Below, piece after piece: positions 16,708 to 26,551 of a stretch of 64,000 nucleotides of DNA. Every line of letters begins with the position of its first letter. The stretch's first letter is position 1. This DNA comes from Nonomuraea endophytica (GTDB lineage: Bacteria; Actinomycetota; Actinomycetes; Streptosporangiales; Streptosporangiaceae). The DNA is taken from the NCBI RefSeq assembly GCF_014203235.1, contig NZ_JACHIN010000003.1:709998-773997 (forward strand), written 5' to 3'. Below the pieces are notes generated by a model. That model ran no database searches, had not been told where the DNA came from, and was given only the letters and a program-made list of their open reading frames with translations. A program made the position numbers and the translations under genes.

Positions 16708-18213
16708 GTGGACCGCAGATCCTTCCTCGCAGCGGCAGCCGCCACCTTCGTGCTTCCCGCCCCCGCCACTACCTCCTCCCGGACCCTCGCCCGCGACCCC
16801 TTCACGCTCGGCATAGCCTCGGGAGACCCCTCCACCGACGGCTTCGTGCTCTGGACCCGCCTCGCGCTCGACCCCCTCGGCGCCAACGGGCGCGGCGCCA
16901 TGCCCTCCCGCGACGTCGAGGTGGACTGGCAACTGTCCACCGACGAGCGCTTCGGCAAAATCCTCCGATCCGGTACGGCCACCGCCCGCTGGAAGGACGC
17001 CCACAGCGTCCACGTGGAGCTGGACGGCCTGGAGCCGGGCAGGGAGTACTTCTACCGCTTCCGGGCCGAAGGCCGCCTCTCGCCCACCGGCCGCACCAGG
17101 ACGGCGCCGTCCGGCGCCACCCAGCCGCTGGCCTTCGCCGTGGCCGCCTGCGCCCACTACGAGCACGGCTTCTACACCGCCTACCGCCGCCTGGCCGAGC
17201 AGGAGCCCGACCTGGTGCTCTTCCTGGGCGACTACCTCTACGAGTACGGCCCCTCCGGCTACACCGCCCTGGCCGGCCGGGTGCGTACGCACACGCCGGG
17301 CAAGTGCGCCACGCTGGCCGACTACCGGCTGCGGCACGCCCAGTACAAGAGCGACGCCGACCTGCAGCGCGCCCACGCCGTCGCGCCCTGGCTGGTCTCC
17401 TTCGACGACCACGAGCTGGAGAACAACTGGGCCGGCCCCGTCTCCAGCACCGGCGCCCCCGCCTTCGCCCACCGGCGCGCCAGCGCCTTCCGCGCCTACT
17501 ACGAGAACATGCCGCTGCGCCGGGCCAGCCTGCAGGGCGCCGTCCTGCGGGTCAACCGCCGCGTCACCTGGGGCACGCTGGCCCGGTTCCACCTGCTCGA
17601 CACCCGCCAGTTCCGCGACGACCAGGCCTGCCTGGACGGCGTGCGGGCCGGCTGCGACGAGCGGCTGTCCGAGCGGCGCACGCTGCTGGGCGGCGACCAG
17701 TGGCGCTGGCTGTCCGAGGGCCTGCGCGCCTCCACGACCCAGTGGAACCTGCTCGGCCAGCAGATCCTCATGATGCAGCGCGACTACAAGCGCGGCCCCG
17801 GCCGCGAGGTCAACCTCGACGCCTGGGACGGCTACGCCGCCGAGCGCCACCGCCTGCTGGAACTGATGTCCACCACGTCCAACCCGGTCGTGCTGACCGG
17901 CGACGCCCACATGCACCACGCCGCGTCGCTGAAGCTGGACTTCGACGACCCCGACAGCCCGGTCATCGCCCCCGAGCTGGTGGCCTCCTCGATCGCCAGC
18001 GACGGCGACGGCTACCGCGACAAGGTGTGGATCGAGGAAGGTCTGGCGGAGAACCCGCACATCTCCTACATCGACCAGCGGCGCGGCTACATCATGGCCC
18101 GCCTGAACTCCACGGAGCTGTCGGCGGAGTTCCGCACGCTGGAGTACATCTCCCGCAGGGGCGCCCCGGCCAAGACCACCCACCGCGTCACGGTCCCGGT
18201 CTCCGCCCCCTGA
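16708..18213 (+). CDS. phoD: PhoD-like alkaline phosphatase / phosphodiesterase, Tat-exported
   Basis: A 501-aa secreted metallophosphoesterase. A twin-arginine signal opens the protein (DRRSFLAAAAATFVLPAP). A PhoD N-terminal beta domain follows (LGIASGDPSTDGFVLWTR). The catalytic domain shows FLGDYLYEYG, FDDHELENNW, the LDTRQFRDDQAC segment and VLTGDAHMHHA, typical Fe/Ca ligand motifs. It would release phosphate from esters, possibly teichoic or phospholipid-derived, outside the cell. The start is a GTG. No PHO box was identified. Confidence 0.93.
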   Translation: MDRRSFLAAAAATFVLPAPATTSSRTLARDPFTLGIASGDPSTDGFVLWTRLALDPLGANGRGAMPSRDVEVDWQLSTDERFGKILRSGTATARWKDAHSVHVELDGLEPGREYFYRFRAEGRLSPTGRTRTAPSGATQPLAFAVAACAHYEHGFYTAYRRLAEQEPDLVLFLGDYLYEYGPSGYTALAGRVRTHTPGKCATLADYRLRHAQYKSDADLQRAHAVAPWLVSFDDHELENNWAGPVSSTGAPAFAHRRASAFRAYYENMPLRRASLQGAVLRVNRRVTWGTLARFHLLDTRQFRDDQACLDGVRAGCDERLSERRTLLGGDQWRWLSEGLRASTTQWNLLGQQILMMQRDYKRGPGREVNLDAWDGYAAERHRLLELMSTTSNPVVLTGDAHMHHAASLKLDFDDPDSPVIAPELVASSIASDGDGYRDKVWIEEGLAENPHISYIDQRRGYIMARLNSTELSAEFRTLEYISRRGAPAKTTHRVTVPVSAP

Positions 18214-18224
18214 CGAGGCCGGGG

Positions 18225-19613
18225 TCAGCTGAAGGCGTAGCCGTACAGGCCGGAGCCGGTGCTCAGCTTGGTGGCCTTGTTCGCCCGCAGGCCCGGGTAG
18301 GCGCCCGGGCGGCGGGCGCCGGGCAGCAGGGTGAGGACGCCGTCGCCGGGGGCCGCGACCACCAGGCCGTAGATCGGGCGGGAACGGCCCAGCAGCCTGT
18401 AGCGCGGAGTGGAGGCCAGGGCGGTCATCGAGGCGCCGAAGTCGCGGCCCTTGCCCTTGATGAGCAGGTCTCCGTGGCGGGTGAGGCCGCCGGAACGGGT
18501 TCCGGCCAGCACCTGCACCGCGCGCTCGCCGGGCACGCCGATGGCCAGTTCCGCGTCGCCGTCGCCGTTGAAGTCGGCCGCGGCCAGCGACGCGCCGAAG
18601 CGGTCGTAGTAGCGGGGCTCGCCGTTCAGGACCCGCTGCGTCCACGCCTCGCTGTGCGTGGTGCGCAGGCCGGAGCGCGAGCCGTAGATCACGTGGACCA
18701 TGCCGTCGCCGTAGTCCATGGCGCGCTGGTTGGCGCTCAGGCCCTCGCCGGGGGCGCCGATCGCGAGGTCGGCGCGGCCGTCGGCGTTGAAGTCGCCGGT
18801 GGTCAGCGAGGCGCCGAAGGAGTCCCACTTCTCCGCGGAGCCCTTGATGCCGCGGCTGTCCTGGGTGATCTGGGTCGCGTGCCGGCGTACCGGGTCGAGG
18901 ACCGTGGCCGAGCCCTGCCCGTCCGTGGTCACGCTGTCGGCGGGCGCGCCCACGACGAGCTCGGCGCGGCCGTCGCCGTCGAAGTCGCCGGTGGTCAGCG
19001 CCGCGCCCCACTGGTCGGTGACGCGCCCCTGCTGACCGACCCAGCGGGTCTGCTGGGTGATCTGATACGGCTTGCGCTTCTTGAGGAAGTGCACGACCAC
19101 GCCGCCGCCCGCCCCGAGGCCGGGGGCGCCGACGGCCAGCTCGTCGTCCCCGTCGCCGTCGAGGTCACCGGCGGCCAGCGCCGCGCCGTACCTGTCGCCG
19201 CGCGGCTTGCCCAGGGCCAGCTGCCGCCAGGCGACCAGCCCGCGCGGGCCGCCGCGGAACACCTGCACGACCCCGTCGCCGTCGGCGCCCGGCCGGGCCT
19301 TGCCGGTGAACTCCTCCGACACCCCAACGGCGAGGTCGGCGCACCGGTCGCCGTCGAAGTCGCCCACGGCCAGCGCGGAGCCGAAGGAGTCGCCGGTCTC
19401 CGCGCCGTCCTGGCGCAGCGACGCCTTGCGGCCGGAGCCGTAGAGGACGTTCACGGATCCGGCTCTGGAGCCGGTGTACGGCGCCGCCACCGCGAGGTCG
19501 GCGCGGCCGTCGTCGTCGAAGTCGGCGAGCCGCCCGCCGCACCCGGCGGAGGCGCCCGCCGAGGCGGGGGAGAGCAGGGGCACGACCAGGCAGGCGGCCA
19601 GCAAAGCTTTCAT
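18225..19613 (-). CDS. Secreted FG-GAP repeat protein (integrin-alpha-like propeller)
   Basis: A 462-aa protein with signal peptide MKALLAACLVVPLLSPASAGA. A beta-propeller follows, built of at least six FG-GAP repeats with Ca-binding DxDxDxxxDL loops: DFDDDGRADLAVAAP, DFDGDRCADLAVG, DLDGDGDDELAVGAP, DFDGDGRAELVVGAP, DFNADGRADLAIGAP, DFNGDGDAELAIGVP. Such proteins are extracellular and adhesive or scaffold-like, but the ligand is unknown. It converges on phoD (11-bp gap) and is divergent from the P450 gene. Confidence 0.92.
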   Translation of the reverse strand: MKALLAACLVVPLLSPASAGASAGCGGRLADFDDDGRADLAVAAPYTGSRAGSVNVLYGSGRKASLRQDGAETGDSFGSALAVGDFDGDRCADLAVGVSEEFTGKARPGADGDGVVQVFRGGPRGLVAWRQLALGKPRGDRYGAALAAGDLDGDGDDELAVGAPGLGAGGGVVVHFLKKRKPYQITQQTRWVGQQGRVTDQWGAALTTGDFDGDGRAELVVGAPADSVTTDGQGSATVLDPVRRHATQITQDSRGIKGSAEKWDSFGASLTTGDFNADGRADLAIGAPGEGLSANQRAMDYGDGMVHVIYGSRSGLRTTHSEAWTQRVLNGEPRYYDRFGASLAAADFNGDGDAELAIGVPGERAVQVLAGTRSGGLTRHGDLLIKGKGRDFGASMTALASTPRYRLLGRSRPIYGLVVAAPGDGVLTLLPGARRPGAYPGLRANKATKLSTGSGLYGYAFS

Positions 19614-19680
19614 GTCTCAAGTGATGTCCGCACCGGCCGAACCCGGCATGAACACGGCGGGAACGTGCCACGATAGGCGG

Positions 19681-20922
19681 GTGAGCATCGACCTCGCGGA
19701 TCTGGATTTCTGGCGCAGACCCCTCAAAGAACGGCACGAAGCCTTCGCCCGGCTCCGCCAGCTCGACCGGCCGATGTTCTTCCCGGAGAAGAAGATCCCC
19801 TTCTTACGCTCCGGCGCGGGTTTCTACGCCCTGGTCCGCCACGCCGACGTCGTGGAGGCCAGCCGCAACGCCAAGGTGTTCTCCAGCGAGCCCGCGGTCA
19901 CGAACCCGGAGCCGCCCGGCTGGGTCAAGCACGTGTTCGGCGAGTCCATGGTCAACCTGGACGATCCGCGGCACGCCCGGCTGCGCCGTATCGTCACCCG
20001 CTCCTTCAGCCCCCGCATGCTGGGCAACCTCCAGAACGACATCGACGCGGCCTGCACGCGCATCGTCGACGACGTCGTGGCCAAGGGGCCCGGCGACTTC
20101 GTCGGCCAGGTGGCCGCCCGCCTGCCCATCCACGTCATCTGCGACATGATGGGCATCCCCCCGCAATATCGGGCGAAGGTCCACGAGCACGTCGACGTCT
20201 CCACCGCCTACACCGGCGTGCGCCCGAGCCTGCTGCGCAGCGTCGCGCTCGCCGGGCAGAACATGCTGGCCCTGCTCGCCCTGCAGCGCCTGGTCATCAA
20301 GCTCGGCCACGAGCGCCAGCGCGAGCCCGCGGGCGACCTGGTCTCGCTGCTGGTCAACGCCAACCCCGACGGCGAGCGGCTGACCGACAAGGAGCTCGGC
20401 TCGTTCTTCGCGCTGCTGCTGGTCGCCGGGAACGAGACCGCCCGCAACACGATGGCCCACGGCATCAAGCTCCTCACCGACCACCCCGCCCAGCGCGAGC
20501 TGCTGCTGGGCGACTTCGACGCGCACATCGGCGGCGCGATCGAGGAGATGGTCCGGCACGTCTCGCCGATCATCCAGTTCCGCCGCACGGTGACCGAGGA
20601 CTACGAGCTGCGCGGCCTGCACCTGAAGAAGGGCGACAAGGTGGTGCTCTTCTACGGCTCCGCCAACCGCGACGAGAGCGTCTTCCCCGACCCGGACGCC
20701 TTCGACATCACCCGCGACACCAAGCCGCACGTGGGCTTCGGCGGTCCCGGGCCGCACTTCTGCCTCGGCGCCAACCTGGCCAGGCAGGAGATGCGCTCGA
20801 TGTTCCGCGAGCTGTTCACGCGGCTGCCGGAGATCAGGACGGTGGGCGAGCCGGAGCTCCTGCTGTCCAACTTCGACAACAGTGTGCGCACGCAGCGTTT
20901 CACAAGCGGCTTCACATCCTAA
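19681..20922 (+). CDS. Cytochrome P450
   Basis: A 413-aa bacterial P450. The oxygen-activating I-helix is LLVAGNETARNT, the K-helix ExxR is EEMVRH, and the heme-binding loop is FGGPGPHFCLGAN with the axial Cys. The motif layout resembles the CYP124/125/142 group that oxidises sterol side chains or branched lipids, but the substrate is uncertain. The start is the GTG at 19681; the longer frame upstream is antisense of the FG-GAP gene. No ferredoxin gene is adjacent. Confidence 0.93.
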   Translation: MSIDLADLDFWRRPLKERHEAFARLRQLDRPMFFPEKKIPFLRSGAGFYALVRHADVVEASRNAKVFSSEPAVTNPEPPGWVKHVFGESMVNLDDPRHARLRRIVTRSFSPRMLGNLQNDIDAACTRIVDDVVAKGPGDFVGQVAARLPIHVICDMMGIPPQYRAKVHEHVDVSTAYTGVRPSLLRSVALAGQNMLALLALQRLVIKLGHERQREPAGDLVSLLVNANPDGERLTDKELGSFFALLLVAGNETARNTMAHGIKLLTDHPAQRELLLGDFDAHIGGAIEEMVRHVSPIIQFRRTVTEDYELRGLHLKKGDKVVLFYGSANRDESVFPDPDAFDITRDTKPHVGFGGPGPHFCLGANLARQEMRSMFRELFTRLPEIRTVGEPELLLSNFDNSVRTQRFTSGFTS

Positions 20923-20935
20923 TAATTCGGCTTAT

Positions 20936-20959
20936 GTCACCTTGGGGAACTAGGGTGAC
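20936..20959. promoter_or_regulatory. Inverted repeat GTCACC-N12-GGTGAC before the HSP90 gene
   Basis: Perfect 6-bp arms with a 12-bp centre end 5 bp before the GTG of the HSP90-family gene. It could be a regulator site or a leader hairpin. It does not match HAIR or CIRCE. No further assignment is possible. Confidence 0.4.
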
Positions 20960-20964
20960 TCGGC

Positions 20965-22731
20965 GTGGAGAACGCCTTTCAAGTTGACCTGCGCGGTGTC
21001 GTCGATCTCCTGAGCCGGCACCTGTATTCCAGCCCGCGTGTCTACGTGCGTGAGCTGCTGCAGAACGCCGCCGACGCGATCACGGCCCGCCGTACCGGCG
21101 ACCCTGACGCCCCCGCGGCGGTGACGATCGAGGTCGGCGACGGCCGGATCGAGGTCAGCGACAGCGGCGTCGGGCTCACCGAGGACGAGGTGCACCTGCT
21201 GCTGGCCACCATCGGCCGCTCCTCCAAGCGCGACGAACTGGGCTTCGCCCGCCACGAGTTCCTCGGCCAGTTCGGCATCGGGCTGCTGTCCGGCTTCCTC
21301 GTCGCCGACGAGATCCGGGTCGAGACCAGGTCCGTCACCGGCGCGCCCACGGTCGTGTGGACCGGCCGTTCCGACGGCCGCTACAGCGTCGAAGCCGCCC
21401 AGAGCGAACGCGCCGAGCCGGGCACCACCGTCACCCTGGCCGTGCGCGCCGACGCCGCCGAATGGGTCACCGAGCGCACCGTCACCGAACTGGCCGGGCT
21501 CTACGGCTCGCTGCTGCCGATCGAGGTCACCGTCAACGGCCACGCCACCACCGTCGGCGGCCCGCCCTGGCAGGCCCGCCACGACGGCCCCGAGGACCGG
21601 CGCGCCGCCCTCATCGCCTACGGGCGCGAGCTGTTCGGCTTCACCCCGTTCGACGTGCTCGACCTGAACGTCCCCGAAGCCGGGCTGACTGGCGCCGCGT
21701 TCATCCTGCCCAGCCAGGCCAACCCCGCCGTCAAGGGCGCCCACCGCGTCTACCTCAAGCGCATGCTCCTCACCGAGCACGCCGAAGGGCTGCTGCCCGG
21801 CTGGGCGTTCTTCGCCCGCTGCGTCGTCGACGCCGGCGAACTGCGCCCCACCGCCTCCCGCGAGGCGCTCTACGAGGACGACCTGCTGGAGCACGTGCGC
21901 GAGCAGCTCGGCGCCCAGCTCCGCGCCTGGCTGGTACGGCTGGCCGAGACCAACCCGGAGGGCCTGCGCGCCTTCCTGCGCCTGCACCACCTCGGCGTCA
22001 AGGCCCTGGCCCTGCACGACGACGACATGCTCCGCCTGGTCGACCGCTGGCTCGAGTACGAGACCAGCTCCGGACCCATGACCCTCGCCCAGTTCCGCGC
22101 CCTGCACCCGCGCGGCCGCTACACCGCGAGCGTCGACGAGTTCCGCCAGCTCGCCGGCGTCTCCGGCGCCCAGGGTGTCGGCCTGCTCAACGGCGGCTAC
22201 GTCTACGACGGCGACATCCTGCGCGGCCTGTCCCGCATCGACCCCGAGGCCCGCCTCGAACCCCTCGACCCCGCCGAGCTGGCCACCCACCTCGCCCCCG
22301 TGGACCCGGCCGCCGAGCTGGCCGCCCGCCCCTTCCTCAACGCCGCCGCCCGCGCCCTCGACCCGCTGGGCTGCGAGGTCGTGCTGCGCGACTTCGACCC
22401 CGCCTCGCTGTCGGCCCTGTACCTGACCAGCCGCGCCGCCGAGCACCAAGCCCAGCTGCGCGAGGCCAAGGACGCCAGCGACGAGCTGTGGGCCGACGTG
22501 CTCGGCGCGATGGAGCGGTCCCTGGCCGCCGACCGGCCCCGCCTCGTGCTCAACCACCGCAACCCGCTCGTCCGCAAGGTGCTGTCGCTCACCGACATGA
22601 ACCTCGCCGGAACCGCCGTCGAAGCCCTCTACGGCATGGCGCTCCTCCACGGCCACCACCCGCTGCGCCCGGCCGACAGCGCCGCACTCAACCGCTCCTT
22701 CCTCGGACTCCTTGATTGGGCCACTTCGTGA
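20965..22731 (+). CDS. HSP90-family ATPase/chaperone
   Basis: A 588-aa GHKL ATPase with HSP90 organisation. The N-terminal helix is FQVDLRGVVDLLSRHLYSSPRVYVRELLQNAADAI with catalytic Glu30 and Mg-ligand Asn34. Next come DSGVGLT (G1) and GQFGIGLLSGF (G2), then middle and C-terminal HSP90-like regions. It is shorter and diverged from canonical HtpG, with no C-terminal MEEVD. Its stop overlaps the start of the TPR gene (GTGA), so the two proteins are made together. This recalls eukaryotic HSP90/TPR co-chaperone pairs; the partnership is an inference. Confidence 0.88.
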   Translation: MENAFQVDLRGVVDLLSRHLYSSPRVYVRELLQNAADAITARRTGDPDAPAAVTIEVGDGRIEVSDSGVGLTEDEVHLLLATIGRSSKRDELGFARHEFLGQFGIGLLSGFLVADEIRVETRSVTGAPTVVWTGRSDGRYSVEAAQSERAEPGTTVTLAVRADAAEWVTERTVTELAGLYGSLLPIEVTVNGHATTVGGPPWQARHDGPEDRRAALIAYGRELFGFTPFDVLDLNVPEAGLTGAAFILPSQANPAVKGAHRVYLKRMLLTEHAEGLLPGWAFFARCVVDAGELRPTASREALYEDDLLEHVREQLGAQLRAWLVRLAETNPEGLRAFLRLHHLGVKALALHDDDMLRLVDRWLEYETSSGPMTLAQFRALHPRGRYTASVDEFRQLAGVSGAQGVGLLNGGYVYDGDILRGLSRIDPEARLEPLDPAELATHLAPVDPAAELAARPFLNAAARALDPLGCEVVLRDFDPASLSALYLTSRAAEHQAQLREAKDASDELWADVLGAMERSLAADRPRLVLNHRNPLVRKVLSLTDMNLAGTAVEALYGMALLHGHHPLRPADSAALNRSFLGLLDWATS

Positions 22732-25097
22732 TCGACATCGACGACCTCATCGACGAAGCCTCCGACCTGCCCTACGGCGAGGCCAGAACCCTGCTTCTGG
22801 AGCAGGCGCTGCGCCACGCCGAGTCCGGCGGCGACCGCGAACAGATCCTCGCGGTGCGGATGGAGCTCACCGAGGCCTACCAGTTCGGGTCGGAACCGGC
22901 CAAGTCGTTCGCCACCTTCTCCCGCTGCGTGGCCGACTTCGACGCCGACCCCGAACTGTTCGACGACTGGCAGACGCACACGCTGCTGTGGCAGTACAAG
23001 TGGATCGTCGACTCCATGCGCGACTTCCCGCAGGTCCCGCTCGGCCGGGCGCACGACGCGCTGGCCGAGATGGAGCGCCGCTACCGCGAGGCGGGCGCCG
23101 GCCTGCACGCCGTGCACGCCCAGCGCTGCATGGTCGCCGGGCACGTCGGCGACCGCGCCGCCGCCGAGGAGCACTTCCACCACTGGACCATCACGCCGCG
23201 CGATGAGATGTCCGACTGCGAAGGCTGCGACCCCGACGGCAAGATCATGCACCTGGCCGCGCTCGGCCGCGACGAGGAAGCGGCCGCGCTCGCGGCCCCG
23301 GTCGTCGCCGGGCACTTGACCTGCGAGAACCAGCCACAGAGCATCCTCAGCTGCCTCCTGCTGCCCTACGTCAGGACCGGCAGGCACGCCGAAGCCGCCC
23401 AGGCCCACCTCAAGGCGTACCGGCTGATCCAGGCCCTTCCGCACTACACCAGCAACCTCGACCTCCACCTGGAGTTCCTGGCCCGCACCGGCAACGAGAA
23501 CCGCGGGCTCGAGATCCTGCAGCGCGAGCTGCCGCGCCTGGAGGAGCGGGCCTCACCGCACACGCTCATGAGCTTCCTGGCCGCGGCCGGGCTGCTGCTG
23601 CGCCGCCTGGAGGAGCTCGGTCACGGCGACCTCGCCGTCGCCGTGGGCGCCGCCGAGACGTCCGTCGCGGCGCTGCGGGCCGACGTGACCGGGCGGGCGC
23701 GCGAGCTCGCCGTCGCCTTCGACACCCGCAACGGCACCCTGGAGCAGAGCTCCAGGATCGAGGCCTGTCTGACGGCGCAACCGCTGGTCGACTACCTTCC
23801 CCTGGTGCCCCACGCGCGCCGCGTCACCCTTTCCGGTACGGCGCCGCAAGCGGGCCAGACAGCCGCACCGGAGGCTCTGTCCACGGCGGACACCCTCCCC
23901 TCGGTCGAGAGGCTTTCCCCTTCCTCGGCGGAGGCTTCTCCTGCCGACCCGGTCGTGGCCGAGCTCGGCCGGTTGGCCCAGGAGCACGCCGAGGCCGGAC
24001 GCCGTCAGGAGGCGCTCGACCTGCTCGCCGGCACGCGCGACGGCTCGCTGCTGTTCCTGCGCGCCCGCCTGGAAGAGCCCGTCGTGGCCGCCCACACCCT
24101 GCGCGCCGCCCGCGTGGCCCTGCGCGCGCAGGGCGACCTCGCCCTGCTGGCCACCGCCGCCCTGACCCACGGCGAACTCCTGCGCCACCTGGCCACGAAC
24201 CCTCAGGACGTTCAGGACGTCGCGCCGGACACCACCCCGGACGAGCTGGCGGAGGAGCCGGGCTCGCTGGAGGAACTGCTGGCCGCCTACGGCGAGGCCG
24301 CCGCGGTCAGCCGGAACCCGGAGCAGCGGGCCGTCGCGCACGCGGTGCGCGGTGAGGTGCTGGTCGCGGTCGACCGGCCGGAGGAGGCGGCGGAGGACCT
24401 GATCGAGGCGGTGGCCCTGTTCACCGCGCTGGGCAGCACCGCCAACGCCGCGCTGGCCCGCGTCGACCTGGCCGCCGCGTACCTGTCCACGGAGCGGGTG
24501 GTCGAGGCCGCCATCGCCGCGGAGGAGGCCCTCGGCCTGCTGGAGCCCGGCGACTACGACAACCGCGTCAACGCCCAGTGGACCAGGGCGCACGCCCGCC
24601 GCCTGCTCGACGAACGGGAGGCGGCGCTCGCCGACTTCACCGAGCTGGCCGGGCAGTACACCGAGCCGATCCGCGCCGCCCGCGCCTGGGAGGCCGCCGG
24701 CATGCTGCTGGGCGAGCTCGACCGGGACGAGGAGTCGGCCGGCGCGTTCTCCCAGGCCGTCCAGAACTACGTGGACGCCGGCGCCCGCGACGAGGCCGGC
24801 ACCGCGATGCGCAAGCAGCTGTCCGCCCTGTACTGGGCCGACCAGGCCAAGGCCGCGCTGGACGCGGTGGCGCCGGTCAGGGAATTCCTGCGTACGCTCG
24901 ACGGCGAGCAGGCGGCGTTCGAGCTGGCCGCGCTCGACTACGACGAGGCCAGGATGCTGCTCTCGCTCGACCGCCACGAGGAGGCGGCGATCCGCGCCCG
25001 CGCGGCCGTCGCCGCCTTCACCGCGCTCGACCTGGAAGACCTCGCGGAGGCCGCCGCCGACCTCCTCGAGCACCTCGAACAGCCGGATCAGGACTGA
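22728..25097 (+). CDS. Large TPR protein coupled to HSP90 (paralog 2, DCxxCD motif)
   Basis: A 789-aa helical-repeat protein. Residues 1-370 are homologous to the TPR protein at 15139-16641, including the shared PYGEART, EPAKSFA-FSR, LLWQYKWIV, MERRYREAG and DCEGCD (163-168) segments. A low-complexity linker (about 375-410) is followed by further TPR units (LAELGRLAQEHAEAGRRQEALDLL onward) ending in LLEHLEQPDQD. The GTG start overlaps the HSP90 stop. The 3' end overlaps the convergent MFS gene by 10 bp. Function unknown. Confidence 0.85.
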   Translation: MIDIDDLIDEASDLPYGEARTLLLEQALRHAESGGDREQILAVRMELTEAYQFGSEPAKSFATFSRCVADFDADPELFDDWQTHTLLWQYKWIVDSMRDFPQVPLGRAHDALAEMERRYREAGAGLHAVHAQRCMVAGHVGDRAAAEEHFHHWTITPRDEMSDCEGCDPDGKIMHLAALGRDEEAAALAAPVVAGHLTCENQPQSILSCLLLPYVRTGRHAEAAQAHLKAYRLIQALPHYTSNLDLHLEFLARTGNENRGLEILQRELPRLEERASPHTLMSFLAAAGLLLRRLEELGHGDLAVAVGAAETSVAALRADVTGRARELAVAFDTRNGTLEQSSRIEACLTAQPLVDYLPLVPHARRVTLSGTAPQAGQTAAPEALSTADTLPSVERLSPSSAEASPADPVVAELGRLAQEHAEAGRRQEALDLLAGTRDGSLLFLRARLEEPVVAAHTLRAARVALRAQGDLALLATAALTHGELLRHLATNPQDVQDVAPDTTPDELAEEPGSLEELLAAYGEAAAVSRNPEQRAVAHAVRGEVLVAVDRPEEAAEDLIEAVALFTALGSTANAALARVDLAAAYLSTERVVEAAIAAEEALGLLEPGDYDNRVNAQWTRAHARRLLDEREAALADFTELAGQYTEPIRAARAWEAAGMLLGELDRDEESAGAFSQAVQNYVDAGARDEAGTAMRKQLSALYWADQAKAALDAVAPVREFLRTLDGEQAAFELAALDYDEARMLLSLDRHEEAAIRARAAVAAFTALDLEDLAEAAADLLEHLEQPDQD

Positions 25098-26497
25098 ACG
25101 GGCTCGTCCTCCTCGTCGGGGGCGAGCACGTTCTGCCGGATCGTGACCACCGTGATCAGGGCGGCCACCAGCATCATCCCCGCGCTGATCAGCATCGCCA
25201 TCTCGTAGCCCGCGTCGAACACCCCCGGCTTCTTGAAGGCGTCGCCCACCAGCCCCACCACCGGCGGGATGGCGGCCACCGCGAACAGGCTGCCGGTCCT
25301 GGCCACCGCGTTGTTGACGCCGCTGGCCGTACCGGCGTAACGCTCTTCCGCGCTGGCCAGGACGGTGGCGGTGAGCGGCGCGACCACGGCCGACAGGCCC
25401 AGGCCGAACAGCGTGACCGACGGCATGACGTGCAGCCAGTACGAGGAGCCTTCGCCGATCGTGCGCATCCACAGGAACGCGGCCCCGGCCACCAGGATGC
25501 CGATCGTCATGGGCCAGCGTGGTCCGACCCGCTTGGCCAGCTCACCCGCCCGTGACGACAGCAGCAGCATGAGGATCGTCACCGGCAGCATGGCCGAGCC
25601 CGCGGCGATCGGGCCGAACCCGGACACCACCTGCAACTGCACCACAAGCAGGAAGAAGACGACGCCCATGGCCGCGTACATGATGAACGTGACCACGTTG
25701 ATCGCGCTGAACACGTGGTTGCGGAAGATCCCGACCGGCACGAGGGCGTCGGGCGACCGCCGTACCTGCACCCAGACGAACGCGGCGCCCAGCAGGAGTC
25801 CGGCGTCGAGCGGTATGGGCGTGCCCGTCTCGATGAGGCCGTAGGTGATGCCGGCCAGCGCGAGCGCGGCGAGCACGGCGCCGAGCACGTCGAAGCGGCC
25901 GGTGGCCTGCTCGTCGCGCGTCTCGGGCACGTGCTTGATCGTCACCCACACCACGAGCGCGGCGAACGGCAGGTTGATGAGGAACGCCCACCGCCAGCCG
26001 ACCGACTGCACCAGCCAGCCGCCGAGCAGCGGGCCGATCGCGCTGGCGACGCCGCCGAGCCCGGACCAGGCGCCCACCGCGCGCGGACGTTCGCCGCGCA
26101 CGAACGACGCCTGGATGATCGCCAGGGAGCCCGGCGTGAGCAGCGCGCCGCCGATGCCCTGCAGGGCGCGGGCGGCGATGAGCATCTCGATGTTCTGGGC
26201 CGCCCCGCAGAGCGCTGAGGCGATGGCGAACCAGACGGTTCCGATGAGGAAGACCTTGCGCCTGCCGTAGCGGTCGCCGAGCGAGCCGCCGAGCAGGATG
26301 AGGCCGGCCAGTGTGAGGGTGTAGGCGTTCACCGTCCACTGCAGCCCGGCCATTCCGGCCTTCAACTCCTCGCCGAGGGCCGGCAGCGCGACGTTGACCA
26401 CGGTGCTGTCGAGCATGGCAAGCCCGGAGCCCAGCACGGTCGCCGCGAGGATCCACCGCCCCTGTGCGGATTTAAGAGTGATGTGGCCGTTGTCCAT
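25088..26497 (-). CDS. MFS drug:proton antiporter, DHA2 (EmrB/QacA-like) family
   Basis: A 469-aa inner-membrane transporter with about 14 hydrophobic helices. Motif D1-like LDSTVVNVALPAL is in helix 1, motif A is GGSLGDRYGRRKVF, and the antiporter motif C region is GPLLGGWLV. Family members export toxic hydrophobic compounds. It is the third gene of a heme oxygenase-TetR-MFS operon (54 bp after tetR), so its substrate may be heme-related or may induce the TetR. That link is contextual only. Confidence 0.92.
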   Translation of the reverse strand: MDNGHITLKSAQGRWILAATVLGSGLAMLDSTVVNVALPALGEELKAGMAGLQWTVNAYTLTLAGLILLGGSLGDRYGRRKVFLIGTVWFAIASALCGAAQNIEMLIAARALQGIGGALLTPGSLAIIQASFVRGERPRAVGAWSGLGGVASAIGPLLGGWLVQSVGWRWAFLINLPFAALVVWVTIKHVPETRDEQATGRFDVLGAVLAALALAGITYGLIETGTPIPLDAGLLLGAAFVWVQVRRSPDALVPVGIFRNHVFSAINVVTFIMYAAMGVVFFLLVVQLQVVSGFGPIAAGSAMLPVTILMLLLSSRAGELAKRVGPRWPMTIGILVAGAAFLWMRTIGEGSSYWLHVMPSVTLFGLGLSAVVAPLTATVLASAEERYAGTASGVNNAVARTGSLFAVAAIPPVVGLVGDAFKKPGVFDAGYEMAMLISAGMMLVAALITVVTIRQNVLAPDEEDEPVQS

Positions 26498-26551
26498 GGG
26501 GCAATCTTGTCACCGGGCCGTAAGTGCTCTCGGCCGCCCCCGGATTCGGCG

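Noticed and set aside
16681..19676. Very long open frames antisense to phoD and to the FG-GAP gene
   Set aside because: They mirror the codon structure of the real genes in high-GC DNA, have no family motifs, and their Arg/Gly/Pro-rich composition is typical of shadow frames.
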